64,000 nt of DNA from Dactylosporangium fulvum (GTDB lineage Bacteria > Actinomycetota > Actinomycetes > Mycobacteriales > Micromonosporaceae), in the NCBI RefSeq assembly GCF_025137375.1, contig NZ_CP073720.1, positions 434,001 to 498,000 of the forward strand, written 5' to 3'. The translations under genes and the position numbers were made by a program. The notes under the pieces are model-generated. The model made no database searches. It was not told where the DNA came from and worked only from the letters and a program-made list of their open reading frames with translations. This document shows positions 25,896 to 33,693 of the stretch, piece by piece. How positions within the stretch are numbered: position 1 is the first letter of the stretch; the number at the start of each line of letters is the position of its first letter.

Positions 25896-28076
25896 TCATT
25901 CCGCTCGAAGCTCCAGGACCACAGCCTGGGCCGGATCGAGCAATGGCGCGGCCAGCCCGATGGTGGACAACACAGATCCGGGAAGGCGGACCGATCCCCG
26001 TGCGAGCCAGGGGACGGGACGTGCAGGGTGACCAGTGGGCATACCGACCTCCGGGCAAACTCTGACGGTGTAGCGGAAGTCCGCATCCAGGCCCGGGAAT
26101 CGGAGGCGGGCCGGGACGGAATCGGTTGAAGTGGTCAGCTGGACCAGGCTGAACACGGCGTGCCGTCGATCGGTCGCGACGACGCCGTGCAGCCAGGCGT
26201 TCGGATCCGGATGGTCGGCGTGAACGGTGCGTCCAGTGTGCAGCAGTGGCCTGAGTCGCTTGTGGAGACGGACCCAGGCGGCTATCTGGTCGAGCTCGGC
26301 GTCGGTGCACGCAGTGAGGTCCCATTCGATGCCCGCGTGCCCGAACAGCGCGGTCGCCAGCCGGAAGGCGAGTTCGGTGGTGCGTCCTGTGGTGTGGGCG
26401 GTGGCCGCGCCAACGTGGCCGCCGATCAGTTCGGGCGGTAGCAGCAGTCCCACCCAACGCTGGATCGCCTGCCGTTCCAGCGGGTCGATGGTGTCGGAGG
26501 CCCACACTCGGTCGGTGCGCGCAAGGATGCCGTAGTCGATCCGCGCGCCGCCGGAGGAGCACGACTCGATTTCCAACCTGGGATGCCGGTCCCGGAGTTC
26601 GTCCAGGAGCCGGTACACGGCCAGCGTCTGCACATGGACGCCAGCGGTCCCGGCGTGGACCGCCTCCAGCAGGTCGCGGTTGTGATCCCACTTCAAGTAG
26701 TCAAGTTCGTATTCGTCAACCAGCGCGTCCAGGCAGGCCAGGATGTGCGCGTACGCCTCGGGCCTGGCCAGGTCGAGCACCTGCTGCGAGCGGTGCGGAA
26801 GGGCGGCGCGGCCAGGTGCCGACAGCAGCCAGTCCGGATGGGCTCGAGCGAGGTCGGAGTCGATGCTCACCATTTCCGGCTCTACCCAAAGCCCCACCTG
26901 CATGCCCAGCGCCCTGGCTTGCTTCACCAGCGGGTGTAGCCCTTCAGGCCACACCGACCGGTCGACCGTCCAGTCGCCGAGACCGACCGTGTCGTCGCGG
27001 CGCCCGGCAAACCAGCCGTCGTCCAGGACGAGCCGTTCCACCCCGACGCGGGCCGCGCGCTTGGTGAGCTCGCTGAGCTTGTCAAGCTGATGGTCAAAAT
27101 AGACCGCCTCCCATGTGTTGAGCAACACCGGCCTGGGAGTGCGGGGATGATTCAGCCGGCCGCGCAGGTGCTGGTGCAGGCGGTCGGCGAGGCCGTCGAG
27201 CCCTTCGCCCGACCAGGCGAAGTAGATCCATGGGCTCCGATACGACTCGGCGTGCGCCAACCTGATCTCGCCTGCGGCGAGCAGTTCCCCGGCACCAAGG
27301 ACCGGGCCGTGCTCGGGCAACCGTTCGGTGTAGTGAACGTGGTTGCCGCTCCATCCGGCATGCACCGCCCAAACTTCGCCGTGGCCGAACCCGAAGCCGG
27401 ACGCACCGGCCACCATGAGGCCGGTAGCGTCGTGGCCGGTGCGGCCGCGGCGCGACTCGCGGACAGCCAGTCCGTGTCGCAGGGGCCCGCGCTGGGGAGC
27501 ACGTTCCCGAGACCAGCGCCCACTGAAGTCGAGCACCTCGGTCGCTTGGTCGCCGGCCGGGAGCAGACAGGCCACGGATTCAAGCGCAAACACCCCCGGG
27601 CCGTCGTTGACGATCTCATGGCGAATTCGAATGACACCGGACCTGTCCATCCGGACCTCGGTGCGGATCGATACGGCGGCCATCGCGTCGCGCGCCTCGA
27701 TCCGCACGCCGCCGCCTTCGTCGTCGGTCTCGACGGTGACCGGCCGTACCAACTCCAGGCGCAGATGCGGGAAGCGGCCGTCCCGGTGCCCGGCGACACC
27801 TGGCCGCCCGACCCAGCCGTCGGACTGCTGAGGTATCAGGCTCAGCAGCACCGGAACCTCAACGGACGCCACCGGGCGCGGTGGCAAGCTGCCGAGGACC
27901 AGTTCGTCGAAGCTGTCCACGGCCCCCGGGTCGGCGCCCCAGTGCAGGACGCGGGGTACCCGGTGGCCGGTGACATCCAGCATCAGCGCTGTGCCTGCGG
28001 CGGCCAGCACGACGACGTCGGGCCCCTGGCACGAGGTGTCGCTACCGCCCCCTGCGGTCTGTCCTGCGGCCGTCAT
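25896..28076 (-). CDS. GH36 alpha-galactosidase
   Basis: Retaining alpha-galactosidase, 726 residues, cytoplasmic (no signal). N-terminal beta-supersandwich, then a TIM barrel with the motif RLVLDDGWF near residue 350, nucleophile D464 in YLKWDHNRD and acid/base D528 in ASDTIDPLER. CSSGGARIDYG, a family hallmark, lies in between. It releases galactose from raffinose-type or other alpha-galactosides. The ATG overlaps the LacI stop (ATGA), so enzyme and regulator are one transcript. The galactose produced could enter the galactonate route encoded next door, although it is separately regulated. No transporter is encoded in this two-gene unit. Confidence 0.92.
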   Translation of the reverse strand: MTAAGQTAGGGSDTSCQGPDVVVLAAAGTALMLDVTGHRVPRVLHWGADPGAVDSFDELVLGSLPPRPVASVEVPVLLSLIPQQSDGWVGRPGVAGHRDGRFPHLRLELVRPVTVETDDEGGGVRIEARDAMAAVSIRTEVRMDRSGVIRIRHEIVNDGPGVFALESVACLLPAGDQATEVLDFSGRWSRERAPQRGPLRHGLAVRESRRGRTGHDATGLMVAGASGFGFGHGEVWAVHAGWSGNHVHYTERLPEHGPVLGAGELLAAGEIRLAHAESYRSPWIYFAWSGEGLDGLADRLHQHLRGRLNHPRTPRPVLLNTWEAVYFDHQLDKLSELTKRAARVGVERLVLDDGWFAGRRDDTVGLGDWTVDRSVWPEGLHPLVKQARALGMQVGLWVEPEMVSIDSDLARAHPDWLLSAPGRAALPHRSQQVLDLARPEAYAHILACLDALVDEYELDYLKWDHNRDLLEAVHAGTAGVHVQTLAVYRLLDELRDRHPRLEIESCSSGGARIDYGILARTDRVWASDTIDPLERQAIQRWVGLLLPPELIGGHVGAATAHTTGRTTELAFRLATALFGHAGIEWDLTACTDAELDQIAAWVRLHKRLRPLLHTGRTVHADHPDPNAWLHGVVATDRRHAVFSLVQLTTSTDSVPARLRFPGLDADFRYTVRVCPEVGMPTGHPARPVPWLARGSVRLPGSVLSTIGLAAPLLDPAQAVVLELRAE

Positions 28077-29101
28077 GGGCGCGGGGCCGCGGTCGAACGG
28101 CGGACGACGACCTCGGTGGGCAGCACGATCGGCGGCGGCGTCGCGCCCTGGATGATGCCCAACAGCGCCCTGACGGCCGCAGAGCCCATCGCCTGGGTGT
28201 CCTGCCGCACGGTAGTCAGCGGCGGCAGGATGAACGCGGCAAGGTCGATGTCGTCGAACCCGGTGACCGAAACGTCATCGGGCACCCGCAGGCCGTGCTC
28301 GTTCAACGCGCGCAGGATGCCGATCGCCATCATGTCGCTCTCGGCGATCACCGCCGTGAAGTCGCGCCGGGTCTCCAACAGGTCGACTGCGGCGCGATAG
28401 GCACCCTCGGTGGACCAGTCCGACTTGCGGGCGAGACCTGGGTCTTCGGGGACGCCGGCCACGGCGAGCGCCGCGCGGATCCCGGCCAGCCGATCCCGGC
28501 CGGCCGGGTCAGTCTCGGTGCCGGTGATCCGGGCGATCCGGCGGTGGCCCAGCCCCAGCAGGTGTTCGGTAATCTGTCGGGCCCCGTCGGCATTGTCCGA
28601 TGCCACCCAGGTGGCGCGCAGCCCCGTGCCGACCGCGTCGACGAAGACCGTCGGCAGCCGGGACTCGACCAATGCCTGGATCCGTACGTCACCCGGCGGG
28701 CAGGCGACCATGATGGTGCCGGCCACCCGTCGGGAGCGCAGCAACCGGACGTAGCTGTCGCTGGCCGCACTGGTCGGGCGCGAGGGCACAAGCAGGTCGT
28801 AGCCGGCTTCGGCGGTGGCCGCCTCAATGTGGTGCAGGAGGTTGAGGTAGAAGTGATACTGCGGCCGGGCCAGCTCGGACAACGTCCACATGTCGTTGGC
28901 GAAGAACCCCAGAGCAATCACCTTCGACCGGGCGCCGGACAGGCTCTGCGCCGCCACGTCCGGCTGATACCCAAGGCTTGCTGCAGCAGCCTCCACGCGG
29001 ATCCGGGTGGTGTCCCTGACCTTCGCCGTGCCCGAGAGGACGCGCGAAACCGTCGCCCGCGAGACTCCCGCGAGGCGTGCCACCTCTTCGCTCGTGGCCA
29101 T
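28073..29101 (-). CDS. LacI-family transcriptional regulator
   Basis: LacI/GalR regulator, 342 residues. Helix-turn-helix EEVARLAGVSRATVSRVLSG near residues 4-23, then a periplasmic-binding-protein-like sugar domain. ATG 29101 is chosen because the conserved start (MATSEEVARLAG) begins there; an in-frame start 9 codons upstream is possible. It precedes and overlaps the alpha-galactosidase gene, so it most likely represses its own operon in the absence of an alpha-galactoside or galactose. Candidate operators are the inverted 15-mers at 29175-29189 and 29307-29321. Confidence 0.9.
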   Translation of the reverse strand: MATSEEVARLAGVSRATVSRVLSGTAKVRDTTRIRVEAAAASLGYQPDVAAQSLSGARSKVIALGFFANDMWTLSELARPQYHFYLNLLHHIEAATAEAGYDLLVPSRPTSAASDSYVRLLRSRRVAGTIMVACPPGDVRIQALVESRLPTVFVDAVGTGLRATWVASDNADGARQITEHLLGLGHRRIARITGTETDPAGRDRLAGIRAALAVAGVPEDPGLARKSDWSTEGAYRAAVDLLETRRDFTAVIAESDMMAIGILRALNEHGLRVPDDVSVTGFDDIDLAAFILPPLTTVRQDTQAMGSAAVRALLGIIQGATPPPIVLPTEVVVRRSTAAPRP

Positions 29102-29174
29102 CGCCCACCTTCCGATTCGGCTCGTCAACCGCCGCCCCTGGCAGACACGGCGAGCGCGCGTTCCGTCGTGTTCA

Positions 29175-29321
29175 TGAACGCGCGTACATCAGGTCGGGCA
29201 TCAGTATCAGGCCGTCGAGTGAGGCCAGTCAACAGTCGCGGACCGTTACCTATTCAACCCCTCTGGTGCTGCCGTACGCGCGGCGTAAGGTCCCCGCCGC
29301 TCAGCAATGTACGCGCGTTCA
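29175..29321. promoter_or_regulatory. Pair of inverted 15-bp operators for the LacI regulator
   Basis: TGAACGCGCGTACAT at 29175-29189 recurs as its exact reverse complement at 29307-29321, 117 bp apart, upstream of the LacI gene. The core ACGCGCGT is itself palindromic and LacI-family operators have a central CG, so each copy can bind a dimer; two copies would allow DNA looping. A related core (TACGCGCG) lies near 29275. Confidence 0.68.
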
Positions 29322-29439
29322 CTGCGGGTCCCGGCCCTCACCCCGGCCTGTCCACAGTCGTAACAGGAGTGAGTCCCGATCATGGGGTGCACGGAGGTGA
29401 ATCCTGTGGCGTTTTGGTGTTTGGCGTCACGATGAGAGC

Positions 29440-29681
29440 GTGGGCCCAACGTCAGGTGAGCTGCTGACCACTACTGAGACCGCGAAGCTGCTGCATTGTT
29501 CAAGGCAGCACGTCGTGGATCTGTGTGACAGCGGCAAGCTGGCGTTCGTTCGTGCCGGTACGCACCGGCGCATCCGCCGGGCAGAACACTCCGTTCGCCG
29601 GGGCTGTTGAGCGAACGAGAGCGGCTCAAGGTGCTGGCCGCGTTCGATGCCACCCACCCCCGCACCGCCGTGAGCGCATGA
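29440..29681 (+). pseudogene. Helix-turn-helix (excisionase/antitoxin-type) gene with internal deletion
   Basis: Two ends of a known actinomycete family are joined out of frame. The first part, from GTG 29440, encodes LLTTTETAKLLHCSRQHVVD and a THRRIRRAE wing, the HTH of MerR/excisionase-like proteins. The second part, in another frame from about 29583 to the stop at 29681, encodes the family C-terminus (QNTPFAG, then LLSERERLKVLAAFDATHPR). The middle of the protein is missing and the join shifts frame, so the gene is dead. Its stop overlaps the start of the following fragment (ATGA), the usual arrangement of this HTH protein with a DUF6036-type nucleotidyltransferase. Confidence 0.75.
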
Positions 29682-29825
29682 AGCGCGAGCAGTTGGAGCA
29701 TGTGCTCCGGGCCGCGTCAGCGATTGCCGGTGATCCGGACATGCTGGTCATCGGCAGTCAGTCCATCCTCGGCGCGATTCCCGAGCATCTCTTGGCGGGT
29801 GCCGGCGAGGCGGATGAGTCAAGTA
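29678..29825 (+). pseudogene. Truncated DUF6036-like nucleotidyltransferase
   Basis: About 49 codons of the N-terminus of a nucleotidyltransferase-fold protein remain: KREQLEHVLRAASAIAGD followed by the strand-loop MLVIGSQSILG, where GSQ corresponds to the polymerase-beta-type GS motif. After about 29825 the similarity is lost; the frame runs on to 29950 across the end of the Crp/Fnr gene. Overlap with the upstream HTH remnant suggests a former toxin-antitoxin-like pair, now decayed. Confidence 0.65.
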
Positions 29826-29880
29826 CTGGCGTGTGCTTCGAGGCTCTCAGCGCACGCCGGATCACCACGACTGAGAAGCT

Positions 29881-30465
29881 TCAGAGGTTGCCGCGCAGCT
29901 CCGCCGCTTCTTGCAACGCATCAAGGTCGACCACCGTCACCGTGCGATAGCCGGTGATGATCGCCCCGTTGTGCCGGAAGTCCCGCAGCGCCTTCTGCAC
30001 CGTCACCTCGGCCGCGCCGCATAGGCTCGCCAGCTCCGACTGTGTCAACTCGAACCCGATCTCCAGCCCTGTCGGCGTCCGACGCCCGTACGCCAGCGCC
30101 ATCTTCACCAGCACCCGCGCGATCCGCACCTTAGCCGAGTAGGCGGTGAACTCGACCCGGAACTGGTTGGCCCACCGCAGACGATCGGCGACCATGCCGG
30201 CCAGCGCGAGGGCCGCACCAGGCTGGCGTTCAAGAAACGTGTGCAGCTGTTGCCGGTGAATCACGCTGTACACCGACGGGGTGCATGCCGCAACGGTGGC
30301 TGATCGGGGAAGGTCGTTGAGGGCGGACATCTCGCCGACGAGATCCCCACCGATGCGGATCGCCAGCAGCGACTCGGCGCCATCGCTGGTCAGCACGGTT
30401 ACCTTCAAGATGCCGCTGTGTAGGAGCACCAGGTGACGCTCAAGCGCACCCTGATATATAGACAC
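29881..30465 (-). CDS. Crp/Fnr-family regulator, shortened cNMP-binding domain
   Basis: A 194-residue protein with a cyclic-nucleotide-binding beta-roll (HLVLLHSGILKVTV, IRIGGDLVGEMSALNDLPRS with the phosphate-binding-cassette region), a dimer helix (VADRLRWANQFRVEF) and a C-terminal winged helix (LTQSELASLCGAAEVTVQKA). The GTG start at 30465 leaves only about 9 residues before HLVLLHSG, whereas relatives have about 35; coding similarity extends a few codons upstream (PYGRVSIYQG) but runs into the stop of the preceding gene. The N-terminus is therefore truncated, though most of the pocket survives. It follows the TM effector gene by 30 bp on the same strand, close to a nucleotide cyclase, so a cyclic nucleotide from that cyclase is a natural ligand. 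Confidence 0.75.
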   Translation of the reverse strand: MSIYQGALERHLVLLHSGILKVTVLTSDGAESLLAIRIGGDLVGEMSALNDLPRSATVAACTPSVYSVIHRQQLHTFLERQPGAALALAGMVADRLRWANQFRVEFTAYSAKVRIARVLVKMALAYGRRTPTGLEIGFELTQSELASLCGAAEVTVQKALRDFRHNGAIITGYRTVTVVDLDALQEAAELRGNL

Positions 30466-30495
30466 TCTGCCATATGGTGACTTCTTCCGGTGTCC

Positions 30496-31026
30496 CTATC
30501 GCGCCCCGAAGGCAAGCCCGAGACATAGCCAGCTGATTGAGCCCACGACGGTCACGGCCGCCCATGGCAGGCACGCCCGAATCGCTCGGTATTTCCGCAT
30601 CGCGATGCCGGCCAGTGCCACTGCTGCCGCCCACGCTTCGTCACGCTGTTGCTCGACCGGGGTGGATTCGTGCGGTTGCCAGCGCGCGCCGAGGTCCGGC
30701 AGTGCGAACCGGTTGCCGGACAAACTTTCCGGCCCGGTCAGGCGCGGCACGAGACACCGGCCGAGATGCCATCCCGCGACCGCGACGCCTGCGACGATCG
30801 CCGACCCGAGGCCGATCATGCCGACGGTCGCTGTGATGCCGGCCTGCGCTGCGGCTGCTATGAGTCCGGGCTGGTTGGCCGCCAGGGCGGCCGCGCCGGC
30901 CAGCCCGGTTAGCAGCAGCGCCGCCTTCGTGTCGGCGTGCTGGATGGAGGTCTGCGCGGCAGCGCCTACCGACACGGCGATCCGTAGATCTTCCAACGGG
31001 TCCAACGGTTTGGGTGCTTCGCTCAT
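30496..31026 (-). CDS. Pycsar-type transmembrane effector (DUF5706-like)
   Basis: A 176-residue membrane protein. The first helix region reads IQHADTKAALLLTGLAGAA, matching the ADTKA entry of Pycsar effector TM proteins; a second span is near residues 61-85 (GMIGLGSAIVAGVAVAG) and a third at the C-terminus (PWAAVTVVGSISWLCLGLAF) after a conserved-type helix AVALAGIAMRKYRAIR. In Pycsar defence, such proteins bind cCMP or cUMP made by a partner cyclase and damage the membrane. A class III cyclase gene starts 164 bp away on the other strand. ATG 31026 is preferred; 31083 is possible but adds a non-conserved leader. Family call rests on pattern recall, so moderate. Confidence 0.65.
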   Translation of the reverse strand: MSEAPKPLDPLEDLRIAVSVGAAAQTSIQHADTKAALLLTGLAGAAALAANQPGLIAAAAQAGITATVGMIGLGSAIVAGVAVAGWHLGRCLVPRLTGPESLSGNRFALPDLGARWQPHESTPVEQQRDEAWAAAVALAGIAMRKYRAIRACLPWAAVTVVGSISWLCLGLAFGAR

Positions 31027-31190
31027 GTGTTCATCGCAGCCCATGCCATCATGAGCGATTACGTCGCAAGACAGGTTTGCCACCTTCGGTCATGCCGTAT
31101 TTGGACGGAATCTCCAACGCCGTTCATCGATATACAGGACGGGTCGCCGACGTCCGTTGTGCGACCGTCGAGTGGTGAAAAGAGGCGGCA
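31027..31190. promoter_or_regulatory. Shared divergent promoter region of the cyclase/effector locus
   Basis: The 164-bp gap between divergent start codons of the TM effector (31026, minus) and the cyclase (31191, plus) must carry both promoters. It is less GC-rich than its flanks (for example 31090-31140, with TATTTGG and ATATAC). AGAGG upstream of 31191 is the cyclase ribosome-binding site. No clear Crp-type palindrome (TGTGA-N6-TCACA) was found. Confidence 0.45.
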
Positions 31191-31961
31191 ATGCCCGAAC
31201 CGGCCCATCCCAGACGTTGCATCGTTGTCGCGGTTGACATCGAGCGCTACAGCCCTCGGGACAATCTCCGGCAGTACCATGCTCAACAGCTGTTCCGGGA
31301 CGTTATGGACGAGGCGGTTACGAGCATCGGGCTGGACCGTCGGAGCTGGACCACACAGCAGTCTGGCGACGGCGAGCTGGCGATTCTGCCGGCTGAGACG
31401 TCGGAGCTGACCGTCGTGGCGGACTTGGTTCCCGCACTGGATCGGATCCTGCGGGAGCACAATCACAGCTTGCTGCCCGAGGCGAAGGTCCGTCTTCGTG
31501 TCGCGATCCATCAGGGCCTGGTCCACCTCACGGGTGCCAACGGGTTCCCGGGTGAAGCCGTCGTCGAAGTGTGCCGGCTGCTCGACGCGGAGCCGCTCCG
31601 GCAGGCGTTGACGGCGTTCCCGCACGCCTCGGTCGCGCTCATCGTGTCGCGCAGCATCTTCCAGGATGTCGTCCGGCACGGGTACCGCGGGCTGCGCCCC
31701 CAACGGTTCGCGCAGGTCCAGGTGAAGGTGAAGCAGTTGGCGGCGGACGCCTGGATCTTCGTGCCGGACGAGGACGTGAGTACGGTGGCCTGGGAGCAGC
31801 CGCTCGCGGCGAAGCCGCACTCGCCGGCCGCGGAGCCGAGCACAGGGACAGCGACGTATCAGATCAGCGGCGTGACCACCCACGGCCCTGCGGTGTTCGG
31901 CCCCGGCGGTACGGCGATCGGCACGGTAAACGGTCCGTGGAATGGGACGGTCGACCGATGA
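31191..31961 (+). CDS. Class III nucleotide cyclase-like protein
   Basis: A 256-residue protein with a single class III (adenylate/guanylate/pyrimidine) cyclase-like domain at about residues 9-185. Both metal-binding aspartates appear present: D16 in VVAVDIERY and D60 in SGDGELAIL. No receptor or membrane part is attached. The domain is followed by a linker and a C-terminal Gly-rich motif (about 219-256) reading ISGVTTHGPAVFGPGG then TAIGTV, which is echoed in the N-terminus of the next gene product. The stop overlaps the next start (ATGA). Substrate (purine or pyrimidine nucleotide) cannot be told from sequence; pairing with a Pycsar-type effector hints at cCMP or cUMP. Confidence 0.7.
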   Translation: MPEPAHPRRCIVVAVDIERYSPRDNLRQYHAQQLFRDVMDEAVTSIGLDRRSWTTQQSGDGELAILPAETSELTVVADLVPALDRILREHNHSLLPEAKVRLRVAIHQGLVHLTGANGFPGEAVVEVCRLLDAEPLRQALTAFPHASVALIVSRSIFQDVVRHGYRGLRPQRFAQVQVKVKQLAADAWIFVPDEDVSTVAWEQPLAAKPHSPAAEPSTGTATYQISGVTTHGPAVFGPGGTAIGTVNGPWNGTVDR

Positions 31962-33388
31962 CCACCATCGAGGAGCCGAAACCGCGACCCGAGTTGAAGT
32001 TGGATACCCCGGAGGACGACGAGGGCACTACCGACGACGTGCGTTCTTTGCCCGCACACATGATTCGCTCCTACGGCATCCTGGACTCGGAGTTCCTCGG
32101 ACCGTCGGCGTTCGGACCCGGCTCTACGTCGATCGGTGCGATCCTGAACGTCGGCGCCGGTCCGGGAAGGCGACGGTCCGTCAACCAGCCACTGGATGGC
32201 GCCTTTGTGCGGGAATGCGTTCACACCTACGCCGCCACGGCGACACCGGACCGCCTGGTCGAACGGCTCACCCGGCGACCGGTCGCCTATCTCAGCGGGC
32301 CGCCGGGCAGCGGACGGGTAACGGCCGCGCTAGTCGGGCTGGCCCGCATGCACGCGCCGGATCGAATCGCGCAGCTGCATCTCGTCGGTGACGACCCGAT
32401 CCATGCGTACTTCTCCGATCCGGACCTCCTTCGACCGGGCCACGGACACATCGTGGAGTTGGCTCGTACCGTCGAGCCGGAGTCGTCGGAGTTGGCTCAG
32501 CTGTCCGCACTCGCCCGAGCGGCGCACGCTTCGGTCGTGTTCGTCGGCTCCGACGCCGGGAACCGTCAACTCGTCGAGTACCACGTCGAGCATGACCGCC
32601 CTGATCCAAGCGCTGTCTTCCTCGTGCGGCTGGAGCGGCGGCTCGGCGATCGAGGTCGCTGCATCGGCGCCTGCCCGGCCTGTGAGGGCGAGTGCGTGCG
32701 TGCGTACGTCGAGCGCTGCCGCACCAAGTACATGCAGTACCTGTCGGTGAACACCATGACCGACGCCGTACGATTCGCGGCGGACTTCGCCGAACACCGG
32801 CCGGATGGCAGAGCAGCGGTCGACCTGCTGGCCGATCGTGCCGCGCTGCGTGCCAAGGCCGTGGAACTACTTGAAGCGGCGCAGCCACAAGACGGTGTGG
32901 GTCGTGACGGGCTCCGTGTCCGCCGCCTCTCGCAGCATCGTCGCGCCGCACGTCTGGCGTTCGCCGTGTTTCATGGGTACCCGTTGACCAGGGTGTTCGA
33001 GGCGACCGGCGCGTTGATCCAGCGGCTCAACGAAGCCGCCGGACGACCCACGACCGACCGCACGGTCCTCGAACACAAGCCTTCGGGTGCCGCACTGGCG
33101 GGTCTTGGTCGTCGCCGATTGCCGCCGGATGCCGGTGCAACCCAAGACCCAGCTGGCCGCCACCATTGGCGGCCTCGTACAGGCCGGGCTGTAGGCGCTC
33201 CACTCGTCCGCGGACGACGTTCGTCTTCTGGATTGGTCTGCTTCGAGGAACGGACGTCGAGGGCCAGTCCCTTGTTGATCGGGATTGACCGGCTGCGAAA
33301 TGGCTCCTGGCTTGCCAACGCGTGGCTATCGGGGTCGTTGTGGAGTTCGACCACCAGTCCGTTGCGAGGCTCCAACGAGCCGCTCTGA
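31958..33388 (+). CDS. P-loop-like protein partner of the cyclase; C-terminus uncertain
   Basis: Start ATG 31958 overlaps the cyclase stop. Residues 48-62 (GPSAFGPGSTSIGAI) match the cyclase C-terminal motif. A Walker-A-like loop GPPGSGRV lies at 114-121, with Arg and Val in place of the usual Lys-Thr/Ser, so nucleotide hydrolysis is doubtful. A Cys cluster (CIGACPACEGEC, about 231-242) may bind zinc. Later segments (RRAARLAFAVFHGYPLT) look globular. After about 33075 the frame becomes Arg/Pro/Ser-rich; the neighbouring frame encodes a better-looking end (HWRVLVVADCRRMPVQPK, then QLAATIGGLVQAGL, stop at 33194). A frameshift near 33080 is likely, and the true or ancestral protein ends at 33194. 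Function unknown; likely the regulator or sensor of the cyclase. Confidence 0.6.
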   Translation: MTTIEEPKPRPELKLDTPEDDEGTTDDVRSLPAHMIRSYGILDSEFLGPSAFGPGSTSIGAILNVGAGPGRRRSVNQPLDGAFVRECVHTYAATATPDRLVERLTRRPVAYLSGPPGSGRVTAALVGLARMHAPDRIAQLHLVGDDPIHAYFSDPDLLRPGHGHIVELARTVEPESSELAQLSALARAAHASVVFVGSDAGNRQLVEYHVEHDRPDPSAVFLVRLERRLGDRGRCIGACPACEGECVRAYVERCRTKYMQYLSVNTMTDAVRFAADFAEHRPDGRAAVDLLADRAALRAKAVELLEAAQPQDGVGRDGLRVRRLSQHRRAARLAFAVFHGYPLTRVFEATGALIQRLNEAAGRPTTDRTVLEHKPSGAALAGLGRRRLPPDAGATQDPAGRHHWRPRTGRAVGAPLVRGRRSSSGLVCFEERTSRASPLLIGIDRLRNGSWLANAWLSGSLWSSTTSPLRGSNEPL

Positions 33389-33400
33389 CCCGTTCCCGGG
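33236..33400 (-). pseudogene. Remnant copy A of a sigma-factor companion gene
   Basis: On the minus strand this segment encodes GLVVELHNDPDSHALASQEP and LALDVRSS, nearly the same as copy B at 35506-35845. Compared with B, about 90 bp between the VRAARWSL and GLVVELH parts are deleted, and no stop follows DVRSS. It sits beyond the 3' end of the P-loop gene on the opposite strand. No intact gene can be drawn. Confidence 0.6.
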
Positions 33401-33693
33401 ATTGCATAGACGCCGGCGCCGAGCCGAAGCGCAGAGTCCACCGCTCGACGATGCCCATGTGTGTCGTGCGTGTCGAGACGGTGCCGATGACCGACCACGA
33501 ACTCGGCAACGCCGCTGAGGCGCTTGCCGTCCTGCTCCGCAACTTTTTGAAGGAACATCCTGAGCTATGTGAAATGACGTCCCAACACCCCCGCTCGGCA
33601 CCAAGATGACCCGGCTGCCGCGACGGCTGTGGCCATCCACACCGCTTGTGACGGCAATGCTCAGGGCGAGCGTCGGCGCGTCTTCTGTCGAGG

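Noticed and set aside
32971..33558. A 195-codon minus-strand frame covering remnant copy A
   Set aside because: Only its central 50 codons match the companion family; the rest is antisense to the P-loop gene or noise, so it was annotated as a remnant instead.
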